DNA from: Deltaproteobacteria bacterium
GTDB taxonomy: Bacteria; Desulfobacterota; Desulfobacteria; Desulfobacterales; JAUVGT01
Length of the DNA: 5,403 bases
NCBI GenBank assembly: GCA_030593645.1
Contig: JAUVGT010000346.1
Span: 1-5,403 of the forward strand
Reading direction: 5' to 3'
This document shows positions 1 to 4,164 of the stretch, in pieces (positions within the stretch are counted from its first letter, which is position 1; each line of letters begins with the position of its first letter). The notes under the pieces are model-generated. The model was not told the DNA's origin, did not search any database, and saw only the letters and a program-made list of their open reading frames with translations. Made by a program: the position numbers and the translations under genes.

Positions 1-127
1 AATCCACACCGGAAAGGATGTTAATGGCTCTCAGGGTGATATCTTCGCTGTTACCGATCGGCATGGCGACGATATATAGAATACCTTTTTTGTTCTTTTT
101 TGGGTCTTTTTTATCTTTATTATCCAT
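1..127 (-). CDS. rsmI: 16S rRNA (cytidine-1402-2'-O)-methyltransferase RsmI, N-terminal fragment
   Basis: Only the first 42 codons are present; the gene runs off the left edge. The reverse strand from the ATG at 127 reads MDNKDKKDPKKNKK, then GILYIVAMPIGN and SEDITLRAINILSGVD. This is the opening beta strand and glycine loop of the RsmI family (usual form LYIVATPIGNLxDITLRAL), a tetrapyrrole-methylase fold that 2'-O-methylates C1402 of 16S rRNA with S-adenosylmethionine. Two loop positions differ from the common form (M for T, S for L). The roughly 14-residue lysine-rich leader is longer than typical and looks disordered. The ATG overlaps the last 8 bases of yraN, including its stop, and no Shine-Dalgarno sequence is visible in front of it, so translational coupling to yraN is likely. 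yraN and rsmI are neighbours in many bacteria, which supports the call. Identity is secure; completeness cannot be judged. Confidence 0.88.
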   Translation of the reverse strand, partial: MDNKDKKDPKKNKKGILYIVAMPIGNSEDITLRAINILSGVD

Positions 128-491
128 AGGCCAATTCAAACGCGTTTTTTATGAGTTCAATATCCGAATTTTGATTAAACGGGCTTATCGATATCACATC
201 GAATCTGGCTGATATTTTATTCTGGTTTGTTGTTTTAAGATAATACAGCGCGACCATTGAAATTTTTTTTTGTTTTTTTGGCGTTACAGCGTATTTCGGG
301 TTCCCGTACAGATTTGAACTGCGGGCTTTGACTTCCACAAATACAATGGTATTTTTGTCCTTTGCAATAATATCTATTTCACCCAACATGCTGCGGTAAT
401 TTAATTCCAGTATTTTATACCCCTGCTTCTTTAAATAGCTGGCTGCAAGGGATTCACTTTTTTTTCCGAACTTTTGCTTTTTGTTTAACAT
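120..491 (-). CDS. yraN: YraN/UPF0102 family protein (PD-(D/E)XK nuclease-like fold)
   Basis: A 123-residue protein of normal length for the UPF0102 (YraN) family. Family marks seen are the N-terminal helix FGKKSESLAASYLKKQGY (about residues 8-25), GEIDIIAKD (37-45), FVEVKARSS (51-59), AVTPKKQKKI (68-77) and RFDVISI (96-102). GEID with VEVK form the acidic/lysine core of a PD-(D/E)XK restriction-endonuclease-like fold, with D40, E53 and K55 as the expected metal and catalytic residues. The biochemical role of the family is not established, and nuclease activity is an inference from the fold. The ATG at 491 is the natural start by comparison with the family, although the upstream sequence (CACACGGAT) is a poor ribosome binding site. 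It follows rnhB after a 163-bp gap and overlaps rsmI by 8 bp; rnhB-yraN-rsmI linkage is common in bacteria. Confidence 0.9.
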   Translation of the reverse strand: MLNKKQKFGKKSESLAASYLKKQGYKILELNYRSMLGEIDIIAKDKNTIVFVEVKARSSNLYGNPKYAVTPKKQKKISMVALYYLKTTNQNKISARFDVISISPFNQNSDIELIKNAFELAYG

Positions 492-654
492 ATCCGTGTG
501 CCGGGTTATGATTACTGGTTTAACTAAATACCATGTGATTCTTCAGCCCATCAATCTGTACAGTGATTATCTTTCTTAAACGGGATTTTCAGGATTAACA
601 AGATATTTAATGGGTTTTGAAAACATTTCCAAACATTAAAAGGAATAGGGGTTT
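492..654. other. Non-coding gap between rnhB and yraN
   Basis: This 163-bp gap is the longest non-coding stretch in the window, in an otherwise tightly packed operon. It holds an inverted repeat at its rnhB end (616-659), a dispersed-repeat-like sequence at 581-604 and an 8-bp palindrome CTGTACAG at 556-563. On the minus strand a GATAAT hexamer follows the repeat-like stretch at 565-570, but no matching -35 box sits at 16-18 bp, so I do not call a promoter. No open reading frame of note and no tRNA-like fold were seen. The gap may separate rplS-rnhB from yraN-rsmI transcriptionally, but the sequence does not prove it. Confidence 0.6.
581..604. repeat. Possible dispersed intergenic repeat remnant
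   Basis: On the minus strand this reads CTTGTTAATC followed by CTGAAAATCCCG. It has an internal near-repeat (TTAATCCTG / AAAATCCCG) and resembles the short AATCCTGTTAATCCTGTAAATCC-type sequences I recall as dispersed in intergenic regions of several bacterial genomes, including deltaproteobacteria. Only one copy is visible here, so repeat status rests on recollection of that motif and not on anything countable in the window. Confidence 0.3.
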
Positions 655-659
655 TCAAA
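616..659 (-). repeat. Inverted repeat spanning the rnhB stop codon
   Basis: TTTGAAAAC at 616-624 and GTTTTCAAA at 651-659 are a perfect 9-bp inverted repeat with 26 bases between. A smaller TTCC/GGAA pair (627-630 and 642-645) nests inside. The right arm covers the TGA stop of rnhB (655-657). The stem is A/T-rich and on the minus strand is followed by ACCCATTAAA, not by a T run, so it is not a standard Rho-independent terminator. It could protect the rnhB 3' end or attenuate transcription weakly, or be fortuitous in AT-rich DNA. Confidence 0.4.
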
Positions 660-1311
660 CAAATTCTTTGACTCCTTTAAAACTTCGCCTGTGAATCGGA
701 CAGGGACCAAATTCTTTGACTGCCTGTTTGTGTGCTTTGGTCGGATAGCCTTTATGCCGGCAGAACCCGAACATGGGATAATCCTCATCATATCTTACCA
801 TGAGCCTGTCCCGGGTGACTTTGGCAATAATGGACGCGGCAGCAATGGAGATACTTAATGAATCTCCTTTGGTGATTGGTTTTTGCGGCAGATTGGATGG
901 GATTCTAAATATTCCATCGATCAGGAGATGATCCGGTGGTGGTTTAAGGTTTTTAACCGCGATTGACATGGACAGAAGTGATGCCTGCAGGATATTGATA
1001 CGGTCAATCTCAACGGGATCGATAATACCGATCCCTATGGATACAGCCTGCCCGTATATTGTTTCAAACAAAAGATCGCGCTTTTTTGGTGTGAGTTTTT
1101 TTGAGTCCGTGATTCCGGGGGCTGTAAACGAAAGCGGCAGAACTACCGCGGCAGAAATAACAGGACCGGCCAAAGGGCCTCGGCCGGCTTCGTCAATTCC
1201 GGCTATTGCTGAATATCCTTTATCAAAGGCTTTCTTTTCATATGTCCATAAATCAAGAGAGCCCATGGCAGCTCGATTAACCGGTTGTTTGAACCTGTCA
1301 TAAAAACACAT
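655..1311 (-). CDS. rnhB: Ribonuclease HII
   Basis: RNase HII cleaves the RNA strand of RNA-DNA hybrids and starts ribonucleotide excision repair by cutting 5' of single ribonucleotides in DNA. The 218-residue protein shows the family landmarks in order: GIDEAGRGPLAGPV (38-51), TDSKKL (68-73), LLIDG (129-133), KGDSLSISIAAASIIAKVTRD (148-168), HKGYPT (186-191) and HRRSF (207-211). The four metal-binding acids are present as D40, E41, D132 and D150, matching the E. coli D16/E17/D108/D126 pattern. The first ATG (1311) directly follows the rplS TAG stop with no spacer base. Its nearest purine-rich motif, AAGGA, lies about 16 bases upstream, which is far. A second in-frame ATG at 1266 would remove 15 poorly conserved residues and give an N terminus closer to typical homologues, so the exact start is open. 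Co-transcribed with rplS; the rplS-rnhB pair is widespread. Confidence 0.96.
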   Translation of the reverse strand: MCFYDRFKQPVNRAAMGSLDLWTYEKKAFDKGYSAIAGIDEAGRGPLAGPVISAAVVLPLSFTAPGITDSKKLTPKKRDLLFETIYGQAVSIGIGIIDPVEIDRINILQASLLSMSIAVKNLKPPPDHLLIDGIFRIPSNLPQKPITKGDSLSISIAAASIIAKVTRDRLMVRYDEDYPMFGFCRHKGYPTKAHKQAVKEFGPCPIHRRSFKGVKEFV

Positions 1312-1659
1312 CTAATTCAGACGGCGTTCCTTGAGGCGGGCGGCCTTTCCTTTAAGATTCCGAAGATAATAAATCTTTGATCTTCGAACGCGACCCCGTG
1401 TGACCACTTCAATTTTATCGATAGCCGGAGAATGCAGCGGAAATACGCGTTCCACACCCACGCCGTACGAGATCTTTCGAACCGTGAAGGTCGCATTAGT
1501 AGTACCTTTTCGTTTGCTGATTACAACACCCTGAAAGACCTGTATACGTTCTTTTTCACCTTCTCTGATTTTTACATGCACTTTTACAGTATCTCCGGAT
1601 GTGAAATCCGGCAAATCAAGGCGCATCATTTCTCTTTCCAGTTGTTCAATTGTTTCCAT
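1312..1659 (-). CDS. rplS: 50S ribosomal protein L19
   Basis: The protein has 115 residues, the same length as E. coli L19, and aligns along its whole length. Visible family marks are FTSGDTVKVHVKIREG (19-34), the RIQVFQGVVI segment, TFTVRKISYGVGVERVFPLHSP, and the basic C terminus RRSKIYYLRNLKGKAARLKER. L19 sits at the subunit interface near bridge B8 of the 70S ribosome and contacts L14. Translation starts at the ATG at 1659; the reading frame is closed by a TAA four codons upstream, so no earlier start is possible. A GGAGGG motif lies at 1672-1677, 12 bases from the start, which is somewhat long spacing. The gene has its own good promoter (1740-1768) and a leader of roughly 70 bases. It is followed immediately by rnhB. 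Confidence 0.98.
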   Translation of the reverse strand: METIEQLEREMMRLDLPDFTSGDTVKVHVKIREGEKERIQVFQGVVISKRKGTTNATFTVRKISYGVGVERVFPLHSPAIDKIEVVTRGRVRRSKIYYLRNLKGKAARLKERRLN

Positions 1660-1671
1660 TCTTGCTCTTTA

Positions 1672-1677
1672 CCCTCC
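1672..1677 (-). promoter_or_regulatory. Shine-Dalgarno sequence of rplS
   Basis: The minus strand reads GGAGGG with 12 bases (TAAAGAGCAAGA) before the rplS ATG. The core is near-perfect but the spacing is at the long end; the intervening AAGAGCAAGA is also purine-rich and might contribute. The in-frame TAA within the spacer fixes the rplS start at 1659. Confidence 0.6.
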
Positions 1678-1739
1678 AATATATTTAAATTGCATGAAAT
1701 TTTATCAAAAAGTTATTGAATATCTAAACACAAACGCAC

Positions 1740-1768
1740 TATATACGTTAAAATTATTTGCCTGTCAA
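1740..1768 (-). promoter_or_regulatory. Sigma70-type promoter for rplS-rnhB
   Basis: On the minus strand a perfect -35 hexamer TTGACA (1763-1768) is followed by a 17-bp AT-rich spacer and TATATA (1740-1745), four of six matches to TATAAT. TATAGT at 1738-1743 matches five of six but would need a 19-bp spacer. The -35 box lies within the last codons of the upstream methyltransferase gene (Leu-Thr of its RLTGK end) and the -10 box lies past its stop. A start near 1733 would give an rplS leader of about 73 bases. This would give rplS extra expression independent of the ffh-rpsP-trmD transcript. The assignment is by pattern only. Confidence 0.6.
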
Positions 1769-2338
1769 CCTATCCAGTATGATTGCGGTTGCCGATCGGA
1801 CAGATAGATGGTTGTAATCGGAATTTCCTTTTATCGGTTCAAGCGTGTAGTTCGCATCTGACATAAAATCTTTTGAAAGCCCCCACGCCGTACCCAGCAC
1901 AATCAAATAGGGATGACCGTCCCGGATCATTAAACGGAAATCATGGAAAGTGATACTTCGGCCGTTGTTTTGTGCACTGGTTACCACAACCTTGGGCGCG
2001 CTTCCTGTTTCATTTTGGATGTTTTTGGACACTTTTTTAATGGTATCTTCTATTCGAATCAGGTCCAGTGCTTCTCGTCTTTTTGGATTATATAAACCGC
2101 CTGAGCCATTCGTCCAATGCTCAACAATTTTTTCGGCCAGCGCTTTCTGATCAGCTAAAGGTGTGACCACATAATACGCTTTTATTCCATATGTTTTTGC
2201 TGCTCTGGCAATATCATGCAGATCCAGATTGGTTACCGCCGATGTTATGATATCACCATTCTTATTGACTACCGGATAATGAACCAGTGCCAGATATAGA
2301 TTGGGTCTGTTGGTTACGTATGATTTTTTCAATATCAA
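1754..2338 (-). CDS. Putative SPOUT-class SAM-dependent RNA methyltransferase (PF09936/TM1570-like)
   Basis: I recognise this as the family annotated 'SAM-dependent RNA methyltransferase' (PF09936; structural representative Thermotoga TM1570), a SPOUT fold usually found beside trmD. Conserved stretches are LYLALVHYPVVNKNGD (14-29), SAVTNLDLHDIARAAKTYG (33-51), GLYNPKRREAL (81-91), VVVTSA (117-122), IVLGTAWGL (146-154), LEPIKG (166-171) and YNHLSVRSATAIILDRL (175-191). The last three would make the knotted SAM site. Its RNA target is not known to me. No ATG or GTG start exists: a TGA five codons upstream closes the frame, leaving only TTG at 2338 or 2332, neither with a clear ribosome binding site. 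The gene therefore overlaps trmD by 71-77 bp in the +1 frame. In some relatives, as I recall Desulfovibrio, this domain is fused to the C terminus of TrmD, so translation here may depend on coupling or frameshifting. Function assigned at family level only. Confidence 0.85.
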   Translation of the reverse strand: MILKKSYVTNRPNLYLALVHYPVVNKNGDIITSAVTNLDLHDIARAAKTYGIKAYYVVTPLADQKALAEKIVEHWTNGSGGLYNPKRREALDLIRIEDTIKKVSKNIQNETGSAPKVVVTSAQNNGRSITFHDFRLMIRDGHPYLIVLGTAWGLSKDFMSDANYTLEPIKGNSDYNHLSVRSATAIILDRLTGK

Positions 2339-3059
2339 GGCACCATTTTTTCAGAATTTCAATTTCCTGCCTGTTCAGACATTTATTTCCCAAAAGATCC
2401 CTTCTTTTCAGAAAAGTCCGGATCAGGGATTCTTCAAGCCGCCAGTTTTCAATTTCTTTATGATTGCCGGAAAGGAGTACATCCGGCACTTCATTTCCTT
2501 CAAAATTTCTTGGTCGTGTATAATGCGGGTGCTCCAGAAGACCATTTGAAAATGAATCATTTTCAGCCGAATCTTTATTGCCAAGCACTCCGGGAATTAA
2601 ACGAGCCACAGCGTCGATAACGATCATTGCCGCTAGTTCCCCACCGGTGAGGACATAATCCCCTGTGGATATTTCGCAGTCGATGTACTCTTCAAAAACC
2701 CGTTCATCAACACCTTCATAGCGCCCGCAGACCAGGATCATTCCCTCTGATTCGCTAAAATCACAGGCTGCTTTTTGATTAAACATTTGCCCCTGGGGTG
2801 TCAGCAGGACCGTTTTTGAGGAAGGTGATTTCTCTTTAGCAGCTTTTATGGCCCTGGAAAGGGGTTCAGGTTTCATCACCATCCCGCATCCTCCCCCATA
2901 AGGCCTGTCATCTGTTACACGGTGTCTGCCTTCGGCGTAATTCCTGATATTAATCGTATTGACAGCTATGCTGCCCTGGTCAATGGCCTTTTTTATCATC
3001 CCATGTTCCCGGAATGGATCAAACATTTCCGGGAATATTGTAAGGATTGAAAAAATCAT
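2262..3059 (-). CDS. trmD: tRNA (guanosine(37)-N1)-methyltransferase TrmD
   Basis: TrmD methylates N1 of G37 next to the anticodon and so prevents +1 frameshifting during decoding. The 265-residue product begins with the family hallmark MIFSILTIFPEMF and carries DDRPYGGGCGMVM (50-62), LTPQG (86-90), CGRYEGVDER (111-120), STGDYVLTGGELAAM (131-145), RLIPGVLG (153-160) and DSFSNGLLEHPHYTRP (168-183). The knot and SAM site are complete. D168 matches the catalytic aspartate near 169 in other TrmDs, and C58 replaces the usual Pro or Ala. The conserved C-terminal helices end around LDIEK (241-245). The last ~20 residues are polar, low-complexity sequence lying entirely in the overlap with the next gene and look like out-of-frame reading of it. 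The ATG is 33 bp past the rimM stop; no strong Shine-Dalgarno sequence is seen, but the N-terminal motif fixes the start. Neighbours rimM and rplS are the classical partners. Confidence 0.97.
   Translation of the reverse strand: MIFSILTIFPEMFDPFREHGMIKKAIDQGSIAVNTINIRNYAEGRHRVTDDRPYGGGCGMVMKPEPLSRAIKAAKEKSPSSKTVLLTPQGQMFNQKAACDFSESEGMILVCGRYEGVDERVFEEYIDCEISTGDYVLTGGELAAMIVIDAVARLIPGVLGNKDSAENDSFSNGLLEHPHYTRPRNFEGNEVPDVLLSGNHKEIENWRLEESLIRTFLKRRDLLGNKCLNRQEIEILKKWCLDIEKIIRNQQTQSISGTGSLSGSQ
2324..2351 (-). other. Start-less gene junction with two A6 runs (possible +1 frameshift region)
   Basis: On the minus strand this segment contains two runs of six A (2346-2351 and 2324-2329). They sit between the TGA that closes the methyltransferase frame (2351-2353) and its first conserved residues. 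In the trmD frame the second run reads GAA AAA ATC. A lysine tRNA on AAA could move forward one base and re-pair fully with AAA, giving ...LDIEK followed by SYVTNRPNLYL. That would join TrmD residues 1-245 to 189 residues of the methyltransferase in a product of about 434 residues. Ordinary coupled re-initiation at a TTG codon, or a one-base sequencing error in a homopolymer, fits the same data. Confidence 0.35.
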
Positions 3060-3092
3060 TCGTTTTGGTTCGTTCAGGTTTGCTTTAAATTG

Positions 3093-3638
3093 TTATAGGC
3101 CTATGGGCAGAGCAACGCGCATCATCTTTTGTTTAATATCTATTTCCAGCACAACCGCTTCAAGGGCCGGGATCAGAATTTCGTGATCACCGGTTATATC
3201 CCGGTTTTTTACCACATAAACATCGTTACTGCCGGTTTGGATGATCGATTCTATTTTCCCAAGACATTTACTGTCACTATTATAAACGGATAAGCCGATA
3301 ATATCATTCCAGTAATAGGCGTTTTCTTCGGGTTCAGGAAGCTGTTCTTTATTTAGTAATAATTCCGCTCCGGATAGAGATTCTGCCTGGTCACAGTTTT
3401 CAATACCTTCAAGGGACATGAGAACAACATGCTGTTTATGAGGTTTTATCCAACTTATTTTATATGTTTTTTCAAGACCCCTGGTGTCCCTCAGCAGAAT
3501 CGTATCACCTGCTTTGAAAAAAGACGAAGATTCAGCGTAAGAATAAACCTTGCATACTCCCTTTAAACCATGAACCCCGATGACCTTGCCGATCAGGATG
3601 ATCCCGACGTGTTGAGAGAGATTATTCAATAATTTCAA
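3093..3638 (-). CDS. rimM: Ribosome maturation factor RimM
   Basis: RimM binds free 30S subunits through S19 and helps mature the 16S rRNA 3' domain (head). The 181-residue product has the N-terminal barrel starting ILIGKVIGVHGLKG (14-27), the linker acidic stretch LPEPEENAYYWNDIIGL (100-116) with the usual YYW, and the PRC-barrel with GKIESIIQTGSNDVYVV (127-143) and ILIPALEAVVLEID (154-167). The length is normal for the family. The start is unusual: no ATG or GTG is available, because an in-frame TAA lies six codons before the first TTG. Initiation must be at TTG 3638 or TTG 3629, inside the end of khpA (17- or 8-bp overlap), with no clear ribosome binding site. Coupling to khpA translation is likely. 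It sits in the canonical rpsP-khpA-rimM-trmD order. Confidence 0.96.
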   Translation of the reverse strand: MKLLNNLSQHVGIILIGKVIGVHGLKGVCKVYSYAESSSFFKAGDTILLRDTRGLEKTYKISWIKPHKQHVVLMSLEGIENCDQAESLSGAELLLNKEQLPEPEENAYYWNDIIGLSVYNSDSKCLGKIESIIQTGSNDVYVVKNRDITGDHEILIPALEAVVLEIDIKQKMMRVALPIGL

Positions 3639-3852
3639 GAACCGTACGTTTTTTTACTTTGGCAGATGCCGCACTTAATATGGTTCTCATTGCGCGAGCG
3701 GTTCGACCCTGCTTTCCAATCACTTTCCCTAGATCCTCTTTTGCTACTTTAAGTTCCAATACTGAGGTTTGATTACCTTCTACCGCTGAAACAGAAACCT
3801 GTTCAGGATTGTCAACCAGTGCTCGAGCAATATAATTGATCAGATCTTTCAT
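3622..3852 (-). CDS. khpA: KH-domain RNA-binding protein KhpA (YlqC family)
   Basis: A 76-residue single KH-domain protein, the normal size for the KhpA/YlqC family. The RNA-binding GxxG loop lies in GKVIGKQGRTARAMRT (42-57), with G46-K47-Q48-G49 as the loop. In Gram-positive bacteria KhpA pairs with KhpB (Jag/EloR) as a broad RNA-binding complex affecting cell division and cell elongation. Whether this organism uses it the same way cannot be judged, and khpB is not in the window. The ATG at 3852 has an excellent Shine-Dalgarno sequence (AAGGAG, 7-base spacing). It lies 60 bp after rpsP and its end overlaps the start of rimM. The rpsP-khpA-rimM-trmD order is the standard context for this gene, which makes the call firm. 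Confidence 0.95.
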   Translation of the reverse strand: MKDLINYIARALVDNPEQVSVSAVEGNQTSVLELKVAKEDLGKVIGKQGRTARAMRTILSAASAKVKKRTVLEIIE

Positions 3853-3859
3853 AGCCCAT

Positions 3860-3865
3860 CTCCTT
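3860..3865 (-). promoter_or_regulatory. Shine-Dalgarno sequence of khpA
   Basis: The minus strand reads AAGGAG followed by ATGGGCT and the khpA ATG. Strength and spacing are ideal. The ATG inside the spacer (ATGGGC) is in a different frame from khpA and too close to the motif to be the start. Confidence 0.75.
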
Positions 3866-3912
3866 TTTGACAGTTGAGAATTAGGGGTAACGATACTACT
3901 ACTATTATATTA

Positions 3913-4152
3913 TTACATGCCTTCTTTTTTGATAAGGCTTTTTACAGTATCTGAGGGGATTGCGCCCTGATCCATCCAGTACTTTATCCGTTCGCTGTTT
4001 AGTGTGACTTCGACCGGATCAAGCAAAGGGTTATATGTACCGACTTTTTCAAGGTACTTGCCGTCCCGTGGTGATTCGCTGTCAGCCACAACAACCCTGT
4101 AGAATGGTTTTTTCTTTGCTCCATACCTGGCCAGTCTGATTTTTACTGACAT
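3913..4152 (-). CDS. rpsP: 30S ribosomal protein S16
   Basis: The 79-residue protein starts MSVKIRLARYGAKKKPFYR, the S16 signature, and continues with VVADSESPRDGKYLEKVGTYNPL and the helix GAIPSDTVKSLIKKEG. Family members are about 75-90 residues long, so it is complete. S16 is needed for 30S assembly and binds 16S rRNA in the body domain. The ATG at 4152 has a strong AAGGAG six bases upstream. It begins 12 bases after the ffh stop, so ffh and rpsP are certainly co-transcribed unless a promoter lies inside ffh. A 60-bp AT-rich gap with TAATAATATAATAGTAGTAG follows before khpA; no convincing hairpin or promoter was found in it. Confidence 0.98.
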   Translation of the reverse strand: MSVKIRLARYGAKKKPFYRVVVADSESPRDGKYLEKVGTYNPLLDPVEVTLNSERIKYWMDQGAIPSDTVKSLIKKEGM

Positions 4153-4158
4153 ACTATT

Positions 4159-4164
4159 CTCCTT
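4159..4164 (-). promoter_or_regulatory. Shine-Dalgarno sequence of rpsP
   Basis: The minus strand reads AAGGAG then AATAGT and the rpsP ATG (6-base spacing). It fills half of the 12-base gap between the ffh stop and rpsP, so the two genes are set up for separate but closely linked initiation. Confidence 0.75.

Noticed and set aside
18..212. A 64-codon plus-strand frame with a hydrophobic stretch (FLFFFGSFLSLLSI) that could be read as a small membrane protein
   Set aside because: It is antisense to rsmI and yraN, whose conserved motifs account for the sequence. The Phe-rich stretch is the complement of the lysine-rich RsmI leader.
556..563. CTGTACAG palindrome as a LexA/SOS operator
   Set aside because: E. 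coli-type LexA boxes need eight bases between CTGT and ACAG; here the halves are adjacent. It does not sit at a recognisable promoter either.
1660..1733. Possible L19 autoregulatory leader RNA upstream of rplS
   Set aside because: The leader is AT-rich and shows only weak short pairings (such as AAATT/AATTT and TTTT/AAAA). Nothing resembles a conserved ribosomal-protein leader structure.
3885..3915. TATAAT within the rpsP-khpA gap as a promoter -10 box
   Set aside because: The hexamer is perfect on the minus strand, but no -35-like sequence occurs at 16-18 bp upstream and the region is simple TAA/TAG-rich sequence, so a chance match is likely.
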